From positions 434,001 through 498,000 of the forward strand of contig NZ_JABWQP020000002.1 in assembly GCF_014268505.2 (NCBI RefSeq): 64,000 nucleotides of DNA. Direction: 5' to 3'. Below, piece by piece: positions 47,656 through 59,279 of the stretch (the stretch's first letter is position 1; the number at the start of each line of letters is the position of its first letter). Under the pieces are notes generated by a model. That model searched no databases. It saw only the letters and a list, made by a program, of their open reading frames with translations, and was not told where the DNA came from. Made by a program: the position numbers and the translations under genes. This DNA comes from Pseudomonas khorasanensis. Lineage in GTDB: Bacteria > Pseudomonadota > Gammaproteobacteria > Pseudomonadales > Pseudomonadaceae.

Positions 47656-48990
47656 ATGTCTTTTAACATCGGCCTTAGCGGTCTCTATGCCGCCAACAAA
47701 CAGCTCGACGTGACCGGCAACAACATCGCCAACGTCGCGACCGCCGGTTTCAAATCCTCGCGCGCAGAATTCGAAGACGTGTATTCGTCGACGCGTCTGG
47801 GCAGCGGCAGCAAAGTAATCGGCAACGGCGTGCGCCTGGCCAACGTTTCCCAGCAGTTCACCCAGGGTGACATCAACAACACCGGCAACGTGTTGGACAT
47901 GGGCATCAACGGTTCGGGCTTCTTCACCATGAGCAACAACGGCTCGATCTCGTACACCCGTGCCGGTACGTTCAAAGTCGACAACGCCGGTTTCATCACC
48001 AACACTGACTACACCTCGCGTTTGCAGGGTTACGGTGTGGATGCCAACGGCAAGATCCTCAACGGCGTGTTGACTGATCTCAAGATCGACACCTCGAACC
48101 TGGCGCCGAAGTCGACTTCGGCGGTGACTTCGAGCATCAACCTGAACTCTTCGGCACAGAAAATCATCGATACCGGCGCTACGCCCGTCGTGTTCGATCC
48201 GTCCAAGCCCGAGACGTACACCAAGTCGTTCAGCACGCCGATCTATGACACTCAGGGCAACTCCCACGTCATGGATCAGTACGTGGTGAAAACCGGCGAC
48301 AACGTCTGGAAGGTTTACACCCTGGTCGATGGGCGCAACCCGGACGCTACCGGCAGCGATCCAACCAAGACTCCACCGGTCGCTTCGACACTGACGTTCG
48401 ACAGTTCCGGCAAGTTGCTTCAGGTCAGCACGCCTAACCCGGCAGATCCGACTGATCCGATCATCAGCAGTGATCTAACCCTGAAAGACTGGAAGCCAGG
48501 CACCGTGACCAACGGTAACTTCACGCCTAATGGCGCTTCGGCCAACCCGAATGGCGTGACCATTTCGATGGCCAAGACCACCCAGTACAACGCCGATACT
48601 TCGCGCACGATCCCGACTCAGGATGGCTACGCCACTGGCCAGATCACCAACCTGACCATCGACGGTACCGGTACGCTGTTCGCCAACTTCAGCAACAACC
48701 AGAGCAAGGCGATTGGTCAGGTTGCACTGGCCAGTTTCACCAACGAGCAGGGCTTGCAGGCTGTCGGTGGTACTAGCTGGAAAGAGACTTTCGCTTCGGG
48801 TATTCCGGGCTACGACGCGCCGAAGACAGGTACCTTGGGCGAGGTGATGTCCAACTCGCTGGAAGAGTCGAACGTTAACCTGACCAACGAGCTGGTTGAT
48901 CTGATCAAGGGTCAGAGCAACTATCAGGCGAACGCCAAGACCATTTCGACTCAGAGCACGATTATGCAGACCATTATTCAGATGACCTGA
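47656..48990 (+). CDS. flgE: Flagellar hook protein FlgE
   Basis: 444 aa. N-terminal axial motif GLSGLYAANKQLDVTGNNIA and C-terminal ELVDLIKGQSNYQANAKTIS. The middle (about 160-330) is the variable surface domain. GGTACTAGC-like codons aside, nothing is unusual. It ends the operon here: a strong terminator follows and flgF, which directly follows flgE in P. aeruginosa, is not present. Confidence 0.95.
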   Translation: MSFNIGLSGLYAANKQLDVTGNNIANVATAGFKSSRAEFEDVYSSTRLGSGSKVIGNGVRLANVSQQFTQGDINNTGNVLDMGINGSGFFTMSNNGSISYTRAGTFKVDNAGFITNTDYTSRLQGYGVDANGKILNGVLTDLKIDTSNLAPKSTSAVTSSINLNSSAQKIIDTGATPVVFDPSKPETYTKSFSTPIYDTQGNSHVMDQYVVKTGDNVWKVYTLVDGRNPDATGSDPTKTPPVASTLTFDSSGKLLQVSTPNPADPTDPIISSDLTLKDWKPGTVTNGNFTPNGASANPNGVTISMAKTTQYNADTSRTIPTQDGYATGQITNLTIDGTGTLFANFSNNQSKAIGQVALASFTNEQGLQAVGGTSWKETFASGIPGYDAPKTGTLGEVMSNSLEESNVNLTNELVDLIKGQSNYQANAKTISTQSTIMQTIIQMT

Positions 48991-49015
48991 TTTATTTGTT
49001 GGCTTTGCATCACAG

Positions 49016-49048
49016 AAAACCGACGTCCTGAGGCGTCGGTTTTTTTTG
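49016..49048 (+). terminator. flgE terminator
   Basis: AAAACCGACG-TCCTGAGG-CGTCGGTTTTTTTT, 26 bp after the flgE stop. Confidence 0.93.
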
Positions 49049-49505
49049 CGCGGTGATACGTTGCGCATCGATTTTTCCGTTCGTCGTCTGGTGTGGTGTG
49101 GAAATTGCTGCCTCTTCGGACAAGACGCAGCCACCGTCAAATTTTCGACCGATGTGCGTCACGGTGTAGCAGTAGGCTGCCCCAACATGGAAGTCATCAA
49201 AAGCTCTAGGGATGGAGTTCTATGAATAATATCAAAGCTGTCCGTGCGCCAATCCGGGTGCTGCAACTGACAAGCCTTAAGGCCCGCCGACCAGGCAGTG
49301 CCAGTAATTCCTTCCTGCGTTATCAGATTTCTTTGCCTGTCGGGCTGTACGCACCGCTGATCGCCGCACCGCATCGTAGGCGCTGTCTTGCCCGCTTAAC
49401 AATACAACATGTAACGATGGCCAGCGCATGCTCAGAGAGGGGCAACCCCGAAGTGCCTGGCTTCTCAGCGTAGTTTCCGACACACACACACACAAGGAAG
49501 ATGTA
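49049..49505 (+). other. Gene-free leader upstream of the RTX gene
   Basis: 457 bp. It contains a weak sigma-54-like site TGGTGTG-GAAA-TTGCT (49094-49109; GG and GC correctly spaced but three mismatches) and an ACACACACACACACA tract at about 49481-49495, just before the ribosome site AAGGAAG. The frame 49222-49473 (83 codons) has no recognisable features and I do not call it. The RTX mRNA probably has a long leader. Confidence 0.45.
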
Positions 49506-52500
49506 ATGGCAGTTATAAATGGCACCAACGCTGCGGATACCCTGGTGGGCACCGCAGCTGATGATCAGATTCGGGGCTATGCTGGGGATGACGTGTTGAA
49601 TGGCGGCGCCGGTAACGACGTGTTGATGGGCGGGGAAGGGGCCGACCAGATCAACGGCGGTGCGGGAATTGATATAGCCAGCTATGAGGATGTGACCAAC
49701 GTCATTCCGGTAACGCTGAATCTAAAGACAGGTGTGCATACCGGCGCCGCCAGGGGCGATATATTCACTGATATTGAAGTGTTCAGGGGGACGAACTGGG
49801 CGGACACTTTCGTCAGCGGCTCCGGAGCTGACACCTTTGATGGTCTTCAGGGTAATGACACGCTCAGCTACGCGACATCTGAGCAGGCTATCAATATTTT
49901 TTCCTCTGTCGGGGCTGCCGGCACTGGCACCGGTGGCGACGCCCAAGGTGATTCGTTCACCAATGTTGAAACGATTGTCGGTTCAGCGTTCAACGATACC
50001 TTTACGCTCACCGGCGGTGGGCTGACGCTTAACGGCGGGGCGGGTAACGACGTTTACATAATTAACGGCAACACCAACGCCAGCATCATCGAAGCGGCAG
50101 GCGGCGGTGATGATGAGGTTCGCACCACGCAAAACACTGCTTATCTGGCGGTAAACGTCGAGCGCCTGACCTTCACGGGTGCCGGGAGCTTCAAGGGCAC
50201 CGGCAATGCTGGTGACAATATCATCACGGGCGGCGCGGGCGACGACGTATTGATCGGGGGGGCGGGTGCAGATCAATTGATTGGTGGTGCCGGTTTCGAT
50301 ATCGCAAGTTATGAAGATGTCGTTAATGGCGTTGGTGTGACGCTCAATCTCAAGACCGGCAGTAATACCGGCATTGCGTTGGGAGACAGCTACTCCGGCA
50401 TCGAACTCTACAAAGGCACGAATTACGGAGACACGTTCGTCAGCGGCGCGGCAGCCGAGACCTTCGAAGGTCTTCAGGGTAATGACACGCTCAGCTACGC
50501 GACATCTGAGCAGGCTATCAATATTTTTTCCTCTGTCGGGGCTGCCGGCACTGGCACCGGTGGCGACGCCCAAGGTGATTCGTTCACCAATGTTGAAACG
50601 ATTGTCGGTTCAGCGTTCAACGATACCTTTACGCTCACCGGCGGTGGGCTGACGCTTAACGGCGGGGCGGGTAACGACGTTTACATAATTAACGGCAACA
50701 CCAACGCCAGCATCGTCGAAGCGGCAGGCGGCGGTGATGATGAGGTTCGCACCACGCAAAACACTGCTTATCTGGCGGTAAACGTCGAGCGCCTGACCTT
50801 CACGGGTGCCGGGAGCTTCAAGGGCACCGGCAATGCTGGTGACAATATCATCACGGGCGGCGCGGGCGACGACGTATTGATCGGGGGGGCGGGTGCAGAT
50901 CAATTGATTGGTGGTGCCGGTTTCGATATCGCAAGTTATGAAGATGTCGTTAATGGCGTTGGTGTGACGCTCAATCTCAAGACCGGCAGTAATACCGGCA
51001 TTGCCTTGGGAGACAGCTACTCCGGCATCGAACTCTACAAAGGCACGAATTACGGAGACACGTTCGTCAGCGGCGCGGCAGCCGAGACCTTCGAAGGTCT
51101 TCAGGGCGCGGATATTCTCAGCTATTCGACGTCGGATCAGGCCATCAACATTCTGTCGTCCGTTGCTGGAGCCGGTACCGGCTCTGGCGGCGATGCCCAA
51201 GGTGACTCGTTTACCAATGTGGAAACTATCGTCGGCACGGTATTCAACGATACGTTCACCGTCACCGGCGGTGGACTGGTGCTCAACGGCGGTGCGGGCG
51301 ATGACGTTTATGTTTTCAACAACAATGCCAACGGCGTCATCATCGAGGCAGCTGGCGGTGGTATCGATCAACTCTTCACCAATAACGTCGACATGACGCT
51401 GGCCGCCAACGTCGAACGCCTGACATACACCGGTACCGGCAACTTCACGGGGCGTGGCAATGCCGGCGATAACGTGATTACCGGCGGCAGCGGCAACGAT
51501 GTGTTGATCGGCGGTGCGGGGGCGGATCAGCTCATCGGAGGCGCCGGTGTGGATACTGTCAGCTATGAAGATGAAAGAACCGGTGCTGGCGTGACCCTCA
51601 ATCTGAAGACCGGCGTGCACACAGGCCTGGCTCAGGGGGACACTTTCGAGAGCATCGAGGCAATCCGGGGTTCGGCCTATGGCGATACTTTCTTCGCCGG
51701 TACTGGAGCTGACACGCTGGATGGCTCGGGTGGTCTGGACAAGCTGGATTACGCGGATTCGTCCCAAGCCATCAGCCTGTCCATTGCCAACGGCGCCGGC
51801 ACTGGCTCGGGTGGTGACGCGCAAGGCGACCAGTTCAGCAATATGGAGTGGATTGGCGGCTCGGTGTATGCAGACCGGTTCTCGGCGACTGCTGGAACGA
51901 TCACCGTCAGTGGCGGGACGGGCAACGACGTTTACGTCGTCGATGGCACCGGGGTGATCAACGCCATAGAAGTGGCGGGAGGGGGGGACGATGAGATACG
52001 TACCAGTCAGGCCAGTGGTGTACTGGGAGCGGAAATCGAACGATTGACCTATACCGGCAGCGGCAATTTCACCGGGCGTGGCAATGCCGGTGACAACGTC
52101 ATCACCGGTGGTGCGGGTAACGATGTGTTCATGGGCGGAGCTGGCGCTGACCAGTTCATCGGCGGGAGTGGTATCGACACTGTCAGCTATGAGGATGACG
52201 TCACTAAAGTAGGGGTAACCGTCGACCTGAAGGGTGGCGTTCATACAGGGATAGCTTCCGGTGACACTTTCTCCGGTATTGAAGCTTTCCGTGGTTCAGC
52301 CAATGGCGATACGTTTGTCGCCAGTCTTGCGGTCGATACCCTTGATGGCGCTGGCGGCATCGACAGACTGGATTACTCCGGTTCCGCCCAGGCCATTACC
52401 ATGTCCGTTACCAATGGCGGCGGCGTCGGAGTGGGCGGCGATGCTCAGGGCGATGTGTTCAGCAACTTCGAGAACATCATCGGTACAGCTCAGGATGATC

Positions 52501-54644
52501 AGTTCACCCTCGCTGCGGGCTCGGTGACGTTCACCGGGGGGGCAGGTAATGATGTCTACATCGTTAACGGCACGGGTGCACTGACTGTCATCGAGACCGC
52601 CGACGGTGGCTATGATGAAGTGCGTACCAACCAGGCCAGCGCTACATTAAGCGCGGGTGTAGAGCGCCTGACCTATACCGGAACAGGGATCGGTAACTTC
52701 ACCGGCCGGGGTAACGCCAGTGATAACGTCATTATCGGCGGTAGCGGCAATGACTTGCTCATGGGCGGTGGCGGTGCCGATCAACTGGTTGGCGGTGCCG
52801 GTAGTGACACTGTCAGCTATGAAGATGATTACAGTGGCGTCGGCGTGACGCTGAACTTCAAGACCGGCGTACACACCGGGATTGCCGCCGGGGACACCTT
52901 TTCCGGAATCGAGACGTTCCGAGGCTCCTCCTCCAACGACACCTTCGTTGCAAGTACCCAGGCCGATGTTCTCGACGGCGCGGGCGGCACCGCTGACAAG
53001 CTGGACTATTCCGGATCTGCCCAAGCTGTCGTCTTGACGGTCGCCAACAATGCGGGATCGGGGGTTGGCGGTGATGCGCATGGCGATGTGTTCAGCAATT
53101 TCGAGAACATTGTCGGGACTGCCCTTGACGATCAGTTCACGGTCACGGCCGGTACAATGACCTTTAGCGGTGGACAGGGCAATGACATCTACTTTGCCAC
53201 GGGCACCGGTTCGGTTCTGGTCACTGAACTGGCGGGTGAAGGTGACGATGAGGTACGCACCAATCAAGTCAATTACACCTTGAACGGCGAAGTGGAACGG
53301 TTGACCTATACGGGAACGGGCAACTTTACCGGCCGCGGCAATGTGGGCGACAACATCATCACCGGAGGGACAGGCAATGACGTCCTTTTTGGTGGATTGG
53401 GGGCGGATCAACTGATTGGCGGTGCAGGTTTCGACATTGCCAGTTATGCCGATAGCGGTATGGCGATTGTCAGCACGAAAACCGGCGTTGCCAATGCAGG
53501 CTCGGCAGCAGGGGACACCTACAGCAGCATTGAGCAGATAAACGGCTCCAATGCCGGTGATATTTTCATCGGCGGCGCGGGTGCGGATCGCTTCGATGGG
53601 GGTGCCGGTGTCGATTTCCTCAGCTTTGCCTATGAAACCGAAGGTGTCACCTTCAATCTCAGTGCTCCGCTTTTGACCGGCGTAGGGGCGGGGGACGTAT
53701 ACACCTCGATCGAGGCTTTCCTGGGCTCCAGCTATGCGGACACGTTTACCGGCAGCACTGGTGCAGCCGAAAGCTTCGTTGGTGGAGGTGGTGCGGATGC
53801 GCTGTTCGGCGTTGGGCGTGGCGATGCGGCCTGGTATGTCAACAGTTCGGCAGCCGTGCAGGTCAATCTGTTGACCGGTGCAGGCACCGGAGGTGATGCC
53901 GAGGGGGACGTGTTGAGCAATATCGACAACCTGGTCGGTTCCGCGTTCAGCGATACGCTGACGGGTAACGCACTGGCTAACATGATCGAAGGCGGAGACG
54001 GAAACGACATCATTGACGGTGGTGACGGCAACGACATTCTGTACGGCAACAGCTTCACCGTCACAGGGGCGTTAACAGGCCAGCCTTCTACCGCCAACCA
54101 GGCAGATATCATTCATGGTGGCAACGGTAACGACTACATCACCGGTCATGTGCTTGATGCAGGATCGGTTTACTACGGCGACGGCGGTAATGACCGGATT
54201 ACTGTCGTGTCCGCGATTGCAGACGGTGGCGACGGCGATGACGAGTTAATAGCCATCGGCAATGGTTATGAACTACATGGCGGTGCAGGTAACGACAAAC
54301 TCTATCTGAGCGCTTCGGGTGATGGCTATGGTGGAGAGGGAAGCGATCAGTACTTCGTTGCCTCGAAGACCATGGTGGCAATTTTCGATGACGGGGTTAC
54401 CGGTACTGACACTGTTACCCTGAGGAATATTCAGGCTTTCAATGATGTTGTACTCAAATCGAATGAGTTGGGGGTCTACATCTTCAACCGCGCCGATTTC
54501 GAAAGTGGCAATCTCAACTCCGGTGTCTTCCTCAAAGACTGGAATGCCGGCGCCAACAACATTGAAAAGTTCTACACCAACAACGGTGAGTCCTTCACCA
54601 TTCCTGTCGTAGGGCAGGCAATGACGGAGTCATTCGCAGTTTGA
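49506..54644 (+). CDS. Large RTX (haemolysin-type Ca2+-binding) repeat protein
   Basis: 1712 aa, starting MAVINGTNAADTLVGTAADD. There is no Sec signal. Six units of about 209 aa lie between residues about 28 and 1282, each with glycine-rich nonapeptides (GGAGADQLIGGAGFD type), a beta-rich middle (VTLNLKTGxHTG, GDAQGDxFSN) and an ERLTYTGTGNFTGRGN-like end. A diverged seventh RTX region (to about 1560) and a non-repeated C-terminus follow. The end AMTESFAV, an acidic residue then hydrophobics, fits a type I secretion signal. Units 1-2 and 2-3 span two 637-bp DNA copies that are almost identical. No catalytic domain and no type I secretion genes are seen nearby. AAGGAAG sits before the ATG at 49506. 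Likely an extracellular Ca2+-folded surface or matrix protein; exact role unknown. Confidence 0.85.
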   Translation: MAVINGTNAADTLVGTAADDQIRGYAGDDVLNGGAGNDVLMGGEGADQINGGAGIDIASYEDVTNVIPVTLNLKTGVHTGAARGDIFTDIEVFRGTNWADTFVSGSGADTFDGLQGNDTLSYATSEQAINIFSSVGAAGTGTGGDAQGDSFTNVETIVGSAFNDTFTLTGGGLTLNGGAGNDVYIINGNTNASIIEAAGGGDDEVRTTQNTAYLAVNVERLTFTGAGSFKGTGNAGDNIITGGAGDDVLIGGAGADQLIGGAGFDIASYEDVVNGVGVTLNLKTGSNTGIALGDSYSGIELYKGTNYGDTFVSGAAAETFEGLQGNDTLSYATSEQAINIFSSVGAAGTGTGGDAQGDSFTNVETIVGSAFNDTFTLTGGGLTLNGGAGNDVYIINGNTNASIVEAAGGGDDEVRTTQNTAYLAVNVERLTFTGAGSFKGTGNAGDNIITGGAGDDVLIGGAGADQLIGGAGFDIASYEDVVNGVGVTLNLKTGSNTGIALGDSYSGIELYKGTNYGDTFVSGAAAETFEGLQGADILSYSTSDQAINILSSVAGAGTGSGGDAQGDSFTNVETIVGTVFNDTFTVTGGGLVLNGGAGDDVYVFNNNANGVIIEAAGGGIDQLFTNNVDMTLAANVERLTYTGTGNFTGRGNAGDNVITGGSGNDVLIGGAGADQLIGGAGVDTVSYEDERTGAGVTLNLKTGVHTGLAQGDTFESIEAIRGSAYGDTFFAGTGADTLDGSGGLDKLDYADSSQAISLSIANGAGTGSGGDAQGDQFSNMEWIGGSVYADRFSATAGTITVSGGTGNDVYVVDGTGVINAIEVAGGGDDEIRTSQASGVLGAEIERLTYTGSGNFTGRGNAGDNVITGGAGNDVFMGGAGADQFIGGSGIDTVSYEDDVTKVGVTVDLKGGVHTGIASGDTFSGIEAFRGSANGDTFVASLAVDTLDGAGGIDRLDYSGSAQAITMSVTNGGGVGVGGDAQGDVFSNFENIIGTAQDDQFTLAAGSVTFTGGAGNDVYIVNGTGALTVIETADGGYDEVRTNQASATLSAGVERLTYTGTGIGNFTGRGNASDNVIIGGSGNDLLMGGGGADQLVGGAGSDTVSYEDDYSGVGVTLNFKTGVHTGIAAGDTFSGIETFRGSSSNDTFVASTQADVLDGAGGTADKLDYSGSAQAVVLTVANNAGSGVGGDAHGDVFSNFENIVGTALDDQFTVTAGTMTFSGGQGNDIYFATGTGSVLVTELAGEGDDEVRTNQVNYTLNGEVERLTYTGTGNFTGRGNVGDNIITGGTGNDVLFGGLGADQLIGGAGFDIASYADSGMAIVSTKTGVANAGSAAGDTYSSIEQINGSNAGDIFIGGAGADRFDGGAGVDFLSFAYETEGVTFNLSAPLLTGVGAGDVYTSIEAFLGSSYADTFTGSTGAAESFVGGGGADALFGVGRGDAAWYVNSSAAVQVNLLTGAGTGGDAEGDVLSNIDNLVGSAFSDTLTGNALANMIEGGDGNDIIDGGDGNDILYGNSFTVTGALTGQPSTANQADIIHGGNGNDYITGHVLDAGSVYYGDGGNDRITVVSAIADGGDGDDELIAIGNGYELHGGAGNDKLYLSASGDGYGGEGSDQYFVASKTMVAIFDDGVTGTDTVTLRNIQAFNDVVLKSNELGVYIFNRADFESGNLNSGVFLKDWNAGANNIEKFYTNNGESFTIPVVGQAMTESFAV
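49842..51105 (+). repeat. Near-identical 637-bp direct repeats within the RTX gene (period 627 bp)
   Basis: Copy A is 49842-50478 and copy B is 50469-51105 (offset 627 bp = 209 codons; they overlap by 10 bp). By eye they differ at only two positions, an A to G changing Ile to Val near 50087/50714 and a silent G to C near 50379/51006. The other units have clearly diverged. Confidence 0.93.
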
Positions 54645-54661
54645 CGAAAACGCTGTAACCC

Positions 54662-54702
54662 AAAAAACGGCGAAGCCTGAACTCAGGTTTCGCCGTTTTT
54701 TT
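54662..54702 (+). terminator. RTX gene terminator
   Basis: AAAAAACGGCGAAGCCTGA, short loop, then CAGGTTTCGCCGTTTTTTT, 17 bp after the stop. Confidence 0.92.
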
Positions 54703-54727
54703 CGGCTTCGATACTTACCGCAGATAA

Positions 54728-54762
54728 AGAGAACCCCCGACAAACCAGAAGTCTGTCGGGGG
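54728..54762 (-). terminator. nrdA terminator
   Basis: Minus-strand stem CCCCCGACA / TGTCGGGGG followed by TTCTCTTT; about 44 bp beyond the nrdA stop. The T-run is interrupted, so strength is uncertain. Confidence 0.65.
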
Positions 54763-54805
54763 GGGGCTCATTCAAGCGTCTCGCAACGCCTGAAATCAGC
54801 TCAGC

Positions 54806-57700
<2,895 letters not shown>

Positions 57701-57721
57701 GGGGGGTTGTCTCCACATTCT

Positions 57722-57913
57722 CTATGTTTGTTTGGCACCGTCATGGTGCTCACCGTTCTGTACCGAAGCACTGCGACCGACGAGCGTCGGCTTGACAACT
57801 TCGGAACAGTAGGAAAAAGGCTGCAACGCCGCGTCCTTGCCGAAGTTTTGGTTGCGGGCCAATGCTCGCAACCGGATTCCTTTGCAGGTGACAGTAATGA
57901 CTGCAACACCCAT
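57722..57913 (-). CDS. Possible 63-codon leader ORF upstream of nrdA
   Basis: Starts MGVAVITVTCKGIRLRALAR with AAAGGGA nine bases before the ATG, and stops 21 bp before the nrdA ATG, on the same strand and inside the likely nrdA 5' leader. The sequence has no recognised domain. It could be a coupled leader peptide or chance. Confidence 0.28.
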   Translation of the reverse strand: MGVAVITVTCKGIRLRALARNQNFGKDAALQPFSYCSEVVKPTLVGRSASVQNGEHHDGAKQT

Positions 57914-58060
57914 ACCGTTTTGTCCCTTTCGGACTAAAAAAACGGTGCCATCCGCCAGTGCGGTTTGGGCTTTGAAAAACTTGCTTTGTTCACCTGAAAC
58001 TCGCCATAAAGCACTTGAGTTTCAGGCCTGAAATGTGGTTGGGCGTTTATGTCGAAAACC

Positions 58061-58102
58061 CCATATGTAGGGTCTCCGTTTTCGCCGTGCTACAAGATAA
58101 TG
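58061..58102 (-). promoter_or_regulatory. Tandem NrdR-like boxes before nrdA
   Basis: CCATATGTAG (58061-58070) and CAAGATAATG (58093-58102) each match 8 of 10 positions of the NrdR core CWATATATWG. Their starts are 32 bp apart, three helical turns, as typical for paired NrdR boxes. Confidence 0.68.
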
Positions 58103-58132
58103 CGTTTCAGGGGAGGATTGCAACGTACTACC

Positions 58133-58141
58133 TGTGGATAA
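58133..58141. promoter_or_regulatory. Perfect DnaA box upstream of nrdA
   Basis: TGTGGATAA, the exact complement of TTATCCACA. DnaA regulates nrdAB in E. coli; role here inferred. Confidence 0.65.
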
Positions 58142-58404
58142 GCCTGTGCGTAAATTGTGTAAGAAAGACGGAAATCGCGTGTAGGCCGCGAGACTGCTGA
58201 GTCAGACCGTTTGTCACTGTTTTTTCACCGGGAAAAACGCTTCAGCGGTTTTTTAAGGGCGCGAACCCTATCACAGAATTCCGCCTTGTCCGAACGCATT
58301 TACCGACTTGTTTTCCGGGTGTCTGGCGTTTATACAATCGCCCGGTGCGCAGGCATTTTTATCCTCCTCAAAGATGACAAATGAACGGGAGGTATACACA
58401 AGAC

Positions 58405-58492
58405 TGTGGGAGTGAGCCTGCTCGCGAATCGATTCACCATTGAGCATTCACGTTGGCTCAACAGACGCTTTCGCGAGCAGGCTCGCTCCCAC
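58405..58492. repeat. REP doublet 7
   Basis: Forward copy with one variant base (GTGGGAGTGAGCCTGCTCGCG) and inverted copy ending at 58492. It lies 64 bp before the response regulator start. Confidence 0.94.
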
Positions 58493-58556
58493 GGGTTTGT
58501 CCGCGTCAGGCAATTGTCCTTATTCTTTTAATAAAAACAGCAAGCAGAGGTCACCG

Positions 58557-59279
58557 GTGGAGCCACAAACCTGGCAGGTATTGATTGTCGAGGATGACCA
58601 GCGGCTGGCGGAGCTCACCCGCGATTACCTGCAAGCCAATGGCCTGCGCGTGGAGATCGAGGGCAATGGCGCGCTGGCGGCGGCGCGGATCATCAAGGAG
58701 CAGCCGGATCTGGTGATCCTCGATCTGATGCTGCCCGGCGAGGATGGCTTGAGCATCTGCCGCAAGGTGCGCAGCCAGTACGACGGGCCGATCCTGATGC
58801 TTACCGCGCGTACCGACGATGCCGACCAGATCCACGGTCTGGACCTCGGCGCCGATGATTACGTGTGCAAACCGGTGCGTCCGCGCCTGTTGCTGGCGCG
58901 CATTCAGGCGCTGCTGCGACGCAGTGACACACCGGAGCCTGTCGCGGAAAAATCCCGTCGCCTGCAATTCGGCCCGCTGGTGGTCGACAACGCCCTGCGT
59001 GAAGCGTGGCTGAGCGACAACGGCATCGAGCTCACCAGCGCCGAGTTCGACCTGCTCTGGCTGCTGGTGTCCAATGCCGGGCGGATTCTGTCGCGCGAGG
59101 AGATCTTTACCGCCCTGCGCGGCATCGGCTATGACGGCCAGGACCGCTCGATTGATGTGCGCATCTCGCGCATCCGCCCGAAAATCGGCGACGATCCCGA
59201 TCATCCGCGTCTGATCAAGACCATCCGCAGCAAAGGCTACCTGTTCGTTCCCGAAGCCTGCGTAGACCTGGCGCTGTGA
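58557..59279 (+). CDS. OmpR-family response regulator (RstA-like)
   Basis: 240 aa. Receiver domain at about 8-120 (VEDDQRLAEL, phospho-Asp56 in VILDLMLPGEDG, Lys in ADDYVCKPV) and a C-terminal winged helix (TSAEFDLLWLLVSNAGRILS, then QDRSIDVRISRIRPKIG). It starts with GTG at 58557, the only start consistent with the domain; GCAGAGG is upstream. GTGA overlap with the kinase. P. aeruginosa has the same order (PA1157-PA1158 after nrdA). The cognate signal is unknown. Confidence 0.92.
   Translation: MEPQTWQVLIVEDDQRLAELTRDYLQANGLRVEIEGNGALAAARIIKEQPDLVILDLMLPGEDGLSICRKVRSQYDGPILMLTARTDDADQIHGLDLGADDYVCKPVRPRLLLARIQALLRRSDTPEPVAEKSRRLQFGPLVVDNALREAWLSDNGIELTSAEFDLLWLLVSNAGRILSREEIFTALRGIGYDGQDRSIDVRISRIRPKIGDDPDHPRLIKTIRSKGYLFVPEACVDLAL

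Larger units (their letters stand above)
57914..58404. other. Intergenic region upstream of nrdA and the two-component genes
   Basis: Holds the nrdA control region: three GTTTCAGG-type half-sites (57993-58000 inverted, 58019-58033 as the perfect palindrome TTTCAGGCCTGAAA, 58104-58111), two NrdR-like boxes and a DnaA box. From about 58200 to 58400 I see nothing recognisable. No gene is called here. Confidence 0.6.

Noticed and set aside
49222..49473. 83-codon frame before the RTX gene
   Set aside because: No strong ribosome site, no recognisable domain, arginine/alanine-rich as expected from chance.
49842..51105. Tandem 627-bp units as a mobile element
   Set aside because: The period is a whole number of codons and stays within one reading frame; it is an internal gene repeat.
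50610..52244. 544-codon minus-strand frame within the RTX gene
   Set aside because: Arises from the repeats on the other strand; repeated as the RTX units repeat, no independent features.
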